This document shows, in pieces, positions 39,243-50,604 of a stretch of DNA of 64,000 bases. Origin of the DNA: Pteria penguin (taxonomy: Eukaryota; Mollusca; Bivalvia; Pterioida; Pteriidae); the NCBI GenBank assembly GCA_035048485.1, contig CM068587.1:42345842-42409841 (forward strand), given 5' to 3'. The notes under the pieces were generated by a model. The model did no database searches and was not told the DNA's origin. It saw only the letters and a list, made by a program, of their open reading frames with translations. The translations under genes were made by a program, and so were the position numbers. The stretch's first letter is position 1; each line of letters starts with the position of its first letter.

Positions 39243-39446
39243 TTATGCTCTTCTTGAACAAACACAAATAAAAAAAACCCTGCCAAATGCTGATTTTCTG
39301 ACGCAAGGAAACGTTTTTTCATATTCAACATTATATTGCTGACTATGCTGGCGTTTAATTTTTTTCTTCCGCGTGGTTTTACTGTACACATCTTCATATA
39401 ATTGCCGGCGCTTTTTGTTTTCTTCTTCGTCACTATTACCCTCCAT
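39243..39446 (-). pseudogene. ORF resembling the first exon of a zinc-finger (BED-like) transposase
   Basis: 67 codons opening MEGNSDEEENKKRRQLYEDV, with a basic stretch (TTRKKKIKRQ), then EKTFPCVRKSAFGRVFF. That last part recalls the (Y/F)P-WL/VKKS--G-FFAFC start of BED-type zinc fingers in hAT-like elements. The expected CxxC continuation is missing or degraded (ICVCSRRA then stop). Its neighbour is a hAT-like TIR at 38757. No gene name is justified. Confidence 0.35.
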
Positions 39447-39886
39447 TTTTGGCTACTTTCCTTTTAAATTGATCGGATTTCCATCTACGGCGAATTTGGG
39501 GCAATTGGGGCAATTAAGCCGCAAGTCATGGCCTTATTTGAATGATATGCAGCCGCCTTCATTTTCTCGCCTATGCAATTCTTACCGTGGAGTAAGTGCA
39601 TTATGACGTAGCCTTATAGCTAAACATGTTCAAGCAAGTAAAATAAACAATCCCAAAGTTCAATTTGGCATAAACTGGCATGCGCCACTCATTGAAAACA
39701 AATCGGCATATCAAGAATGTTAACTGAATATGCAAGGTTATCGATGAAACCAACTGCAAAAGGTGTACCTGACTCAGGTCACCTAAAAATACACAAAAAG
39801 CCTAAATGGTTAATGAGTGACTGAAAGTAGACATTTATTACAGCAATTATATTTCACGTCCTAAATGATTGGCTTGGTGATTCCAA

Positions 39887-40072
39887 TAGACCATATTCCA
39901 GTTTTGATAAATGTTGACGTTTTGTCCGAACTAATACCTTTTGGCGTTGTTTTTCATAGTGACATTATAATGAATCTATGTCATGCGTTATGACATCACT
40001 ATGAAAAACAACGCCAAAATGTATTAGCTCGGACAAAAAGGTAGCAATTATCAAAACCGGAATATGGTCTAT
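39887..40072. mobile_element. Palindromic MITE (about 185 bp)
   Basis: AATAGACCATATTCCAGTTT on the left is mirrored by AACCGGAATATGGTCTATT on the right, with further internal mirror symmetry (TTTTTCATAGTGA / TCACTATGAAAAA). Nearly the whole element is one hairpin. Confidence 0.92.
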
Positions 40073-42316
40073 TTCGGGAGTTGAAAACACAGAAGCACTA
40101 CAGATGATAATAAGGATGATTGGGATCTCTAGACAACCACTTAGACACTTCTCTGATTAAATTTGACTATATTCTTTAAACATAAAGAAGGTTTGATGTA
40201 CATTGTAATTATTTAATCTTTCAATTAGTTGAGTAATATGATAGTCTATAGAATTTCAAGCATTTTAGTGACCCTGACAATTCGCGATAATCGAACAAAT
40301 TTAGAACGCCACTAATCTTATCCACCTGTACAAGTGTTTCCTGCCTAAATTCAGGTGTAGAAAATACACTTTTCATAGCCATCTTCCATAATTTCGATAC
40401 GCTTTGATAAAGAAGCGTTCAAATATGCAACTTTTCGTTGACCAACTGTTGATATTTTCAAGCGTTCGTCTGATCGTAAGTTTGAAGTTTTATGCGTAGC
40501 TTAGTATTTGCAGTTTACAATTCATAATGCTTTTTTATCGATGCACATTTTACAAAGTCTGAAAAAGAATATGATATTTATGATATTGTATCGTAAATGG
40601 ATAACGGTTGGCATTGTAATTGCGAAACTAAATATGGGAGGAGTATAAAGATGGGAAAATATTATGACTAGAAGGACAAGAAAAGTAAATTTTGTGAATT
40701 TTGTGGTTTTTATAAAGTTTTCTGTGGTCATTAATGGCATTTATTTTCTATAAAATGAAAAGCAACATCAATACAATGGGTTACATACTATTTGATTCAA
40801 AATTCTTAATTTTCTGTATGTATACCCAAGGACTTATAAACAAAATCTTGTCTAGAAGTCCTTGACCATAGGCATGCAAAAGTCGTCGTTATACGGTCAG
40901 TCAGTCAATACTGAACCTAAACATTCTCGAAGTCGGCGTGACATTGAACTAAGATCTTACTAATGATAATCCCTTTTGCATTCCGAGGATGAACTGTGGT
41001 ATAACTTGATATTTGAAAATTCTCGAAGTCGGCGTGACGTCACTGTCTGTATTGGTTCACGTAGATACCCGAGGAGTCTGGCATATCACCTGGGTAAACT
41101 CGGGATTTATCGTTAGCGTTAATACAACTTTAAGTGCTTCTGTATCAATACCGAATATCGCAACTAAAATAACTTCAACATACACGCGCACTTTGTAATT
41201 ATTGTTATGACGTCATATAATTTTGACGTATGTTGCCCACATAAAAGTGCCCACATCGAGAACAATGGATTTGGTAGGTGACTAAATGCAAACCGTGACG
41301 GATTTTAGTAGTTGCGATACACCGTATTCCAAAGGGGGTTTCTTATAAAATACGATCAGAAATATGTAAAATATATATTCAAAATTTACTTGCTTGAATG
41401 ACAGAAAATTTTAATTATTTCTGTCTACCAAATTCTCATAGAATAAGCATGTTCTCTATGATAAAGTCCGATGCTTTACCCCAAATGTTCCGAATGCTCC
41501 TTATCCAATACCCGGATGTCCGACTTCCAGAATATGAGATTTCAAATTCTAATGCACTCTAATTGCAACAGGTGCACGACGTTTCATGATCATGATGTTT
41601 CTACATCCATTACATACGATGATTTGACATTTAAATACGTCATTTCAACACCCAGCATACGTTATTTCGGGATCTACTGTCCGCGCGACTCACTTTGTAC
41701 AGAGACATATATACACAGCTTTTTCCAGATCAAAATATTAAAATAGGATAACCATGCTAGTGTTTTACAAAAACTAACAAGGTATTGGGCCGAATTCCCC
41801 GTCATAAATATTTATTTAAACGCTCGGCTAACGCCTCGTCGTGAATCTCAATGGCTATGATTTTGGGGATTTATCTTCATTTTCTAAGCAAAATCTTATT
41901 TTTTCGATCTTTTGTTTTAGTAGGACTATTTTAATAAGAATAGTTCAGCTGTGTATGTTTCTCCGGCGAATTCAAATACTAATGATATCAATATATTATG
42001 TGGACTGAAAATTTGAATTTTCGCCTACGATAAAGCCCAAGTCATATCTATTATTCATTCATATCTCATATTCATATCTCAGACCCCTACTCATTAAAGA
42101 ATTATGTAAAACTCGAAGCTGTTGATCCCCATTGATCTTATACGCACAGACCCTTTCACGTTAACTTCGGGACTTGAGGAACAATAAAGTTGTCCGTAAA
42201 AGTTTTGACGTTATTGTAAAAGACATTAATTGTGTCTTAGGCCATTTTGTTGGAACAACGATGATTTCTTCTCCCAAAACGTCAGTCCCGCAATTAAATA
42301 AGGAAGCAATCATTAG

Positions 42317-42563
42317 ATTGATTGATTGATTGATTGAATATTGTTTATGTCACTCCACGATTATTTCACGTATATGGTGACGGCATCTGCCTTATGCATT
42401 ACATACAAATTTAGACCTTTGCAATGGACCTACCCGAAGCAGTGAGGGATCTTTTACGTGCCATGCCTATCGTGACAGACAGAACACCGGTGTGCCCCGG
42501 GCGGGAGTCGAACCCGGGACCTCTCGACCACGAGACGAGCACCTTATCCACTAGGCCACACCG
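42317..42563 (-). mobile_element. tRNA-derived SINE, head 2 family, with 13-bp target duplication
   Basis: On the minus strand the head reads GTGTGGCCTAGTGGATAAGG (A box) and CGGGTTCGACTCCCG (B box). The body has AAAAGATCCCTCACTGCTTC and ends GTGGAGTGACATAAACAAT followed by (CAAT)n. Both sides carry AAGCAATCATTAG, a perfect 13-bp duplication. It lies inside the 40925-44785 element. Confidence 0.95.
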
Positions 42564-43129
42564 GCTTAAGCAATCATTAGTTTTCGGAGGAGGATATCAG
42601 TAGTGGAAATGGAGGAGTAATGGGTAGCGGCCCGAAATTTTGTGGTATAAATCATATGTATATATGGTAGGTTTGGTTGCGGCCCAAAGTATCTTTCATA
42701 TCCTGATAAAGAGCGCCAGTCTGAATATTGGACTAAAAAATAAATCGGCCGTGAAAATGGAAAAAAAAATCCGGATAACAAAAAATATCTTCCTATCCTC
42801 CCCCTTTTTATCAAAATCATATCTTTGTTCCCTAACAGACCATGGGTCAGGAGTGGAAATCCTCCACCACCCCTGCATTTGGGAATTTTCAAGACATATA
42901 CCATCTGAAAGCCTGGTTTCGGTTCTTTCAAATTCAGCTTGTTGGACAATTTTATAGTGATTTAAAAGCCATGAAATGGTCGAGAAACTCACCGACATAT
43001 GATGGCGTGGATCTGTCGTTGCTGCTTCCTTGTCAGACTTCTTTGCGAAAGTTTATTCGAAGGTCTGTCAGAGTTTTATCTAGCCGAATGCATCCGTAAG
43101 CTTTTATGATCTCTAAAGTCCTGTGGGAA

Positions 43130-43300
43130 ATGGCTGGTATCTTACTCTTTCTAATACACTTGTTGTTCAGTGGACTGATGGCAAGATAATGTCTGAAGAG
43201 CTGGTGGAACTTCTTGTGGAAAATGATTTTAAAGAAGGAGATGCGAGTCCAGACTTGAAGTAGAAAACTGACAAAGTCAGAAGGGCCCTGCAGAATGCCT
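43130..43300 (+). other. Codon-like stretch of unknown origin
   Basis: One frame reads QWTDGKIMSEELVELLVEND then FKEGDASPDLK before a stop. It looks protein-like but has no recognised family, no initiation context and no splice support. It may be a decayed transposon or host gene fragment. Confidence 0.25.
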
Positions 43301-45546
43301 GTCACCATGACCTTGACATTAATTTGGTACCACCAGAAAGGTCTTGTCATATTTAGACATAAGGGAATGCATATGCCAAATATAAAAGTCCTAGGTCCTA
43401 AATTGTTACATATAATTTCCGGTTTTATGCATTTTTTTCAACAAAAATGACACTTTTCACCCAATTTTTATGTACCTCAATGACTTGAAATGCTTCAGAC
43501 TAGCATATTACTCTAAACAAACATTAATCCTGTGAAATAGCATAACCTTAAGTGGTATATATCTCTCTTAATGGAAGTTTTTTAGCTTTTTAATTTTTTT
43601 TTACAATTTTTGCCCAATTTTGAGGTCTTATAAATCACTTGATTTTTGTCCATTAAGCAGATTCTTGTACGACAGGCATTAGTAATTTTGAGCATATAGG
43701 TCTCCAAAATTCCCACATGGGAAGGGGGGGGGGTCGGTATGCTGGCCCATGGTCTATAAGAGGCAAGTATGATTTCAAAATAAAATTGGGATCTATGTAT
43801 ATATATAAGAAATTTACTAATAAGTTTACAGAGTTCACTCATTTTATACATGACCAGGTCCTACTAAAACATTCTGTAGACCGGAACAGAAGCATATTAT
43901 TGACAAATATTATTTTCATCGCAACGTGTAAAATCTGCGTATCCGTACGTTATTAGATAACAGAGGACATAACCATTAGTTATAATTTGTATTTGATTCT
44001 GATTGTACTGCAGTACAGAGAAAATTAAGGTACAATTTACATTACAGTGATGCCCTGAAGCAATATATTTTAAACGCCCTTTTTAATATGGTCAGAGTAA
44101 ATTCTAAAAACGGATCGTTGGATGTCAAAAATTATCATTTCTCTACCAGTACCTAGCGTTATAATTCGTTGGTCTCACTTATATCTCTGTCAATGTCTTT
44201 GTAAAACCGTGGAAAAGTTCAACATCGTCATTTATTGTGTTACAGAGTATATAGTGACAATGTCAATGATCTCAAATTACATACATGTATATAAACCAAC
44301 ATTACAACAAGGACTTATAATCAAGAAGGATATGAATCTCGGACATTCCCGTTAACACCTTGCATATGCTATTGTTATGCAAATTAGATTCTCACGTGTG
44401 TTCAAGTTGACCAGTAGTACTTTACATTCTTGAAGTCGGACTGGTCACATGACCTAGCTAATTTACATCATATTTGTTGGGGGATAAATCTCGGGATTTA
44501 TCATCGCTCTCTACGAAGAATCTGATATTTTGAAATCTAAATTCTGCAAACTGTGGTCACATAGAATACAAAGAAGGAAAGAGAGTCACTCCTCATGAGA
44601 TTCCTCAATGAATTTCAAAAGTTTTAAGAGTCATTTAGCTCTTGTGCTCAAAATATGATTCAACAAAGTTGCATTACTGTCTATGATAAACACCGAGTTT
44701 ATCCCCCAAGTCATCCTCGGAATGTTTCAGGTAATTATCTTCATTTAGATTTTAGTATGATGTCACGCCAACTTCAAGATTATAAACAACTACCAAGTGT
44801 ATTAATTATAAGTACTTGATAGCTGACAGTTTAGAGCATACTCCTTTTTTGCAATCGGAAGGTTGCAAGATGAACCACCGATTGAAAAAAAGAAAAATGC
44901 TAATAAACATAATAAGTCAACTATGGTTAACGGATCGTTAATAGAAAATAAATGATGAATTTTATATCCAGTTGTGTTATCAGTCATTTTTTCAATTTTA
45001 AATTCAATAATTTTTTCAAAATTAAATTTTCTAAATTTCGAAGTTGTTTTGTCTTTGTATACATGGCTAATGACTTACACATTTGGCTAATTAATTTGTG
45101 CTTGCATTAGCCAAATGGCTATTGAACAATTTATGCTACCGCTAGCACAGACTTGTTAGTGGAGCCATTTTCACTTTATTATCACTTTTAATTTATTTTC
45201 TTCACTTTATTATTATTTTTTTTTTCACATTACATCTACTTTCTCCTTTTGCTTTCTTTCTTTTTTTTTTTTGTTAAATTTAAAGGAAACTCATTTTATT
45301 TACAATTTATATTTTAGATTTTGTTATATGTTGACCCTTTTGAGCTTGCATATAGGTGCATTGCCCCGATTATATTGATTAAAGTGTTGTTTTAACAATT
45401 TACACTGAAATGCAAGAGGTGTGCAGGGTGGGGTTTTTTTGCGCAGGATTTGTCATTTTGAGAGAAAATTTCAGAAAGGAAGCATGTCAAAATCAGATTT
45501 TCTCTCATGGGAAAAGTTTACAATAGGGTTGAACATTTACTCCTGA

Positions 45547-46333
45547 GGGGCAGGCTTGGTGTAGTGGTTAAGCGCTTGGCTTGCGGCGCTGACGATCCGG
45601 GTTCGATTCCCGGGTTGCCCCACTATGTTTAAGAGGTTGGTAACCTCTGCTTCCATGTCACGATATAACTGAAATATTGTTGAAAGCGACGTAAAACAGG
45701 GTTGGATCCAGAACTTCATGTGCCGGGGGGCACCTCACTATTGAGGCCCGAAGGGCCGATTGGGGAGGGTATGGGAGGGGTCTGCTCCTCCCATAGGTGG
45801 GGGTTTGGGCCTCCCCTGAGAAAATTTTGCAAAAACGAGGCAAAATAGTGCAATCTGGTGCTCTTTTTTGTGATCCAGATTTTCAATTGGAAGAGGCATA
45901 AAACTTGTATGGATAAGTAAAATCCATCTTGTACAGCGCGTAGCTTCAAACCTTTGTAACATTTACTACATGAAGTACAAGTAGTAATACGATTTTACTC
46001 GCCTGAGGCAAATTGGCCGATCATTTGTGCGCTGGATATTAATTTGGATTGCACCTATATTTTGCTCCCCTCTGGAAGATATTATGGATCATAAATTGGG
46101 ATCAGAGGAGATTTATCATGAAATTGATTGTGAGTGAAGTAAGTCAACAATTTTTTTTCAACTGCAGATTTAAAGAAATATAAGAGAATAACTGGCGAGC
46201 GAAGCAAGCCAGCACAATTTTGGAAATTTAAGACAGAAATGCAGCAAAATAGGCCCTAAAATAGACTATGGTGCCCCCTTCGACTGGCACTGCCCCCCCG
46301 GCTGGATCCGCGCCAGTAAAACCAACCAACCAA
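45547..46333 (+). mobile_element. tRNA-derived SINE, head 1 family, split in its tail by another element
   Basis: Intact head with TGGTGTAGTGGTTAAGCG and GGGTTCGATTCCC, and body to GAAAGCGACGTAAAAC (45697). It then resumes at 46317 with TAAAACCAACCAACCAAC. Target duplication ACATTTACTCCTG / ACATTTGCTCCTG from the tandem repeat. Confidence 0.9.
45698..46316. mobile_element. DNA element with GGATCC-type inverted ends inserted in the SINE tail
   Basis: Left AGGGTTGGATCCAGAAC, right GGCTGGATCCGCGCCAG; TAAAAC flanks both sides. The 619-bp interior has GCGAGCGAAGCAAGCCAG-like sequence and no transposase frame. The end type resembles the hAT-like ends at 15965. Confidence 0.8.
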
Positions 46334-46990
46334 CATTTGCTCCTGGCCACACTGTAGCTGTACAGAAAATTTGGTGGATATTTCCCTGCCTGTTTCTACT
46401 AATTTTCCTTACAGCAATCTAAAAGTTATATCACAGTTAATAGATCAGGATATAAACTAAATTTTGATACCCATTTTATATGTGTTGTTTTTGCCATTGC
46501 CGAGAAATTGGGAATGGTTTCAATAGGGTTGGACATTTCCTCCTGGCTGCACTTCCGCCATACTGAAAATTTGATGGATATTTGCTAGCTTATTCCTACA
46601 AATTTCTACTAAAATGATCTAACATTTATATCAGAGTTAATAGATCAGGATATCAGCCAAAGCCAAGGTTGTTACCTATTTTATATGTGTCCTCTTTGCC
46701 ATTACCGAGAAAATGGGAAAGGTTTCCACAGGGTCGGACATTTTTTTCTGGCCGCTCTTTCGCCATACCGAAAATTTGATGGATATTTGCCAGCTTATTT
46801 CTACTAATTTCCCCTAAACCGATCTAAAAGTTATATTACAGTTAATAGATCAGGATATAAGCTAAAGTTTGGGACCCATTTTATATGTGTCCTCTTTGCC
46901 ATTGCTGAGAAAATGAGAAAGGTTTTAATAGGGTCAGACATTTATTACTGTCCACATTTCCTTCATATGAAAAGTTTGTTAGAGGGTGCT

Positions 46991-47839
46991 TTGTTAGATA
47001 TTTGCCAGCTAATTTCTGACTGATTACAGTTGAAATATGCGTGCTCCATAGGCATCACCATTCACTTTGGTTTACGTTTCGCTTAAATCTCGTGAAACAC
47101 GAGAGTTTGCAATAGTATTCAACAAGGAATACAGAGTTGCCTATCCTTCTTGTTTATGAGTCCTTGATTACAATAATGGCTAATGCAATTTAAATATCTG
47201 AAATGCCAATCAATTTCAATTAATTACTATGTCATGGTTGAAAATATTTAATATGATTATCTATGCAATCTAAATAATTACTTTTATCATGACTGTCATC
47301 AAATAAATAAATTTACACAATATAATTAATTCAACCGATCAAATGCCACATTTTATATCATATATATTAACTCAAAATCACAACTCATAAATATCACAAG
47401 GTATTCCAAATACACATTATCAGTAACAGAAATCTATTACAAACACATACCCTAAGCAAGGAAACAATGTGATGTAACAGCCTCTGGAAATCTTATGCAC
47501 TCTGATGTCATGTCATACCAAACTACAAAGTGATGCAAAGGAATAGTGAATATCTTGTGTGGACCATTGCATTTATAAAATGTGCAAACAGGCAATGTAT
47601 ACATACTAGGACCATAATTTAACTATAAACATGGACGGATGTACATGGTATGAACAAACGACAGACTTACAACTGTCAACATGATAGAACGAACAACATT
47701 GCATTATAATCTGACAAGAATGAATGAAATACTATCCCACACATGACTGGACAATTACAACAGAATATACTGTACACAATAATATAAAGAACAGACGATA
47801 TATAAGAGAAAGGACATGGCATGGAACCAGTGTATAAAT
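46991..47839. other. Intergenic, nothing recognised
   Basis: AT-rich sequence between the tandem repeat and the inverted dispersed repeat; no gene or repeat identified. Confidence 0.5.
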
Positions 47840-48780
47840 GGGGAAACTAACTGCATTTCAACAATCTATAAAGATGGGTTATCAAAAATTGTCTTCTGGG
47901 TTAAGATCCGTCAAATAGAAATTTACGCTTTTTTGATGTGTTTCTGGACTTATATTGGTAGAAATAAATCATTTATGATCTCCTACAAATTCTAATGTTT
48001 TTTCGTCGAAACCTCTTTACAGGTGGGGCCACCTTAGTCAAAAGTAGGTCACAAAAGAGTACCCTTCTTTGCGATATTCTTCTTCATACTGGCTGTATAC
48101 AGAGACAAACAGAATGCATAGAAATGATGTAGAAGGGATGAGTGAAGATGTATTGTCATTTTGGTTCCCTTCCAAAATCAAATTTTAGAATTTTTTTTCG
48201 ACATTTGTTTGGACTTGGTGATTTCAATGCAGAAAAGTGTCATATTTCCTAGTTACATATAATTAATAGTGATGATTTCTTATGGACTATTGTGATCATA
48301 ATTATGGAAAAGAATGTTACTTTGAAAGAATTTTGACAGTATCTCAATTTTTGGATTTTCTATGAATTGTTTAAAACTTCCAAATGAGGGTATATAGGGA
48401 CAATTCTTCACATTTTTAACTTCTGCTGTTTTACCACATGAAAGATTTTAACGAAACATGGTATACATGAAGTACTATGGGTCCCCTATCAGTTTTGTAC
48501 ATTTCATCCAAATTGGTCAACAGATAATGCCACCATGTCTAAAACCTAGGTATCACAATGGTACATATACCACTTGGTAATTAAAATATGGAGAGTAGCG
48601 GTTCAAATCCAGCTGTGATCAAATTTTTTTGAAATTTGTCTGAAATAAAATTTGACATATTTTCAACATTTGTGTTGACTTAGTCACAGTAATGCAAAGA
48701 TAAATGAATTCTTTCTTCCTGCATGACTGAGCATCTAGGTACTCAGGTGAGCGATATAGGCTAACTTGGGCCTCTTGTTT
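47840..48780. repeat. Inverted partial copy of the 36235-37945 dispersed repeat
   Basis: Ends GTACTCAGGTGAGCGATATA and GGGCCTCTTGTTTTC, the reverse complement of the 36235 opening. It shares CCACTTGGTAATTAAAATAT and TCAAAATTTTT/GAATTGT-type blocks. Confidence 0.85.
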
Positions 48781-49600
48781 TCTTAATGATACAAAAAGAA
48801 TGTATGTTTTCGATTAAAAGCATTTAAAATCAACATAATATTGGTTTTATTATTCTTTTTTGATAAATTATCAAATAGTTAAGTAAAAAGTAATAAAAGT
48901 TTGGGGGGGGGGGTAAGGGGGTCCAAAACGATCTCTTACTGTGGTTTTCAACATTTTTCTCAGAATTTCTTTCTTCAGCATTCAAATTTGAATTTACCAT
49001 AATCTAAATGTAGAAATCGTAGAAAAGTTCGGTTAAAAGATGTTTAAAGTCACTTGTTACTTTTAATGCAGTATGAAATCTCTTGTTGCATTACATGTAC
49101 ATAGTGGGTGAGTGTTGCAAGGGTTCATGTATTTTACATAGTACTGCTAGCTTTTCTAACATAACAATTCCATGTGGCCATGTATAAATCTTTTTTTTAT
49201 TTGAACAATATCAGCAAACCTCCTGCATAAACAATACTGTAGCTTTCATTTTTAAATAAAATAGCTAGGGATATACATTTTGTGTATTAAACTCTAGGAA
49301 GCATGAAACATTTAAAAACATGAAAAAACATGATCTGGATGAAATGATATAAAATAAAAAAAGTTAAATAAATGAAATCAAACTCTTGCAAAAAATTCTA
49401 ATTTCATCTAGTAATATATGCATATGTATATTTAAGCACATTCAATTATGTACAATTTGAAGGCAGTATCCTCATGACATGCAATTGCTCCAGATTGATC
49501 TAAGAGCTAGTACAGATACTCATGCAGTTTCAGTTATTTTTTAAGTGAAGTCGGTCATTTTTTTGGGTCTGTATAGTTTAAGTATTCATAGATGATGTTG
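48781..49600. other. Upstream of GDPGP1, nothing recognised
   Basis: AT-rich with a G run near 48903. No promoter motif can be called reliably. Confidence 0.45.
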
Positions 49601-49604
49601 CTAT

Positions 49605-50500
49605 CCAAGAATGAGATGTTTACTTCTCTTTGGTTTCTAGTCTCTCCTCTGATTTCTGTAAGCTAGTATTGTCTACTGTGGTGTGTTGAGTTCCTCTGTA
49701 TTATAAGCATGAGATAGTTACTTCTCTTTGGTTCCTAGTCTCTCCTCTGATTTCTGTAAGCCAGCATTGTCTACTGTGGTGTGTTGAGTTCCTCTGTACT
49801 ATAAGCATGAAATGTTTACTTCTCTTTGGTTCCTAGTCTCTCCTCTGATTTCTGTAAGCCAGTATTGTCTACTGTGGTGTGTTGAGTTCCTCTGTACTAT
49901 AAGCATGAGATAGTTACTTCTGTCTGGCTCCTAGTCTCTCCTCTGATTTCTGTAAGCCAGTATTGTCTACTGTGGTGTGTTGAGTTCCTCTGTACTATAA
50001 GCATGAGATAGTTACTTCTGTCTGGCTCCTAGTCTCTCCTCTGATTTCTGTAAGCCAGTATTGTCTACTGTGGTGTGTTGAGTTCCTCTGTACTATAAGC
50101 ATGAGATAGTTACTTCTGTCTGGCTCCTAGTCTCTCCTCTGATTTCTGTAAGCCAGTATTTTCTGATGTGGTGTTTTGAGTTCCTCTGTACTATAAGCAT
50201 GAGATAGTTACTTCTGTCTGACTCCTAGTCTCTCCTCTGATTTCTGTAAGCCAGCATTGTCTACTGTGGTGTGTTGAGTTCCTCTGTACTATAAGCATGA
50301 GATAGTTACTTCTGTCTGACTCCTAGTCTCTCCTCTGATTTCTGTAAGTCAGTATTGTCTACTGTGGTGTGTTGAGTTCCTCTGTACTATAAGCATGAAA
50401 TGTTTACTTCTCTTTGGTTCCTAGTCTCTCCTCTGATTTCTGTAAGCCAGTATTGTCTACTGTGGTGTGTTGAATTCCTTTGTACTATAACACCAGCTAC
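49605..50500. repeat. 98-bp minisatellite, about nine copies, directly 5' of GDPGP1
   Basis: The unit has ACTATAAGCATGAGATAGTT, ACTTCT(C/G)T(T/C)TGG, CTAGTCTCTCCTCTGATTTC, TGTAAGCCAGTATTGTCTAC and TGTGGTGTGTTGAGTTCCTC. Copies differ at few sites. The array ends about 30 bp before the acceptor-like TTACATTTCAG of the first recognised exon. Confidence 0.95.
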
Positions 50501-50532
50501 CAGTGTTGTCATATTTTACATTTCAGGTTACA

Positions 50533-50604
50533 ATGGAACTTCTAGAGTACTCTACTGAAGATCTGATGAATGTAGGAACATGGAATGGAAAAGAACTCAG
50601 CAGG
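50533..50604 (+). CDS. GDPGP1: GDPGP1 exon 1 (first recognised coding exon)
   Basis: ATG at 50533, just after an acceptor-like TTTACATTTCAG (50516-50526), so a 5' untranslated or upstream coding exon is possible. It encodes [20 protein letters not shown] then ELSR, and ends at AGG|GTTGTT, a weak donor. The (Y)...DLM...W pattern fits the vertebrate N-terminal region. Confidence 0.72.

Larger units (their letters stand above)
40925..44785. mobile_element. Candidate 3.9-kb element with long, multi-part terminal inverted repeats
   Basis: The left end (CTCGAAGTCGGCGTGACATT, then CATTCCGAGGATGA at about 40980) is inverted at the right end (44785 leftward: CTTGAAGTTGGCGTGACATC, then CATTCCGAGGATGA at about 44725). 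Each arm also carries an inner copy: CTCGAAGTCGGCGTGACGTC at 41020 and CTTGAAGTCGGACTGGTCAC at 44430. Near these lie AACTCGGGATTTATCG and AATCTCGGGATTTATC. The interior has no recognisable transposase and holds a SINE. Whether it is one element or several is uncertain. Confidence 0.6.
45490..46990. repeat. About 195-bp tandem repeat, four units, first unit interrupted by a SINE
   Basis: Each unit contains GACATTT(A/C/T)CTCCTGGCC-like sequence, AAAATTTG(A/G)TGGATATTT, GTTAATAGATCAGGATAT and CATTTTATATGTGT. The units begin near 45535 (split), 46530, 46735 and 46930. Non-coding. Confidence 0.85.

Noticed and set aside
42566..43350. Overlapping open frames on both strands around 42.6-43.4 kb as a gene
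   Set aside because: They overlap on opposite strands, lie inside a TIR-bounded repeat region, and show no recognisable domain.
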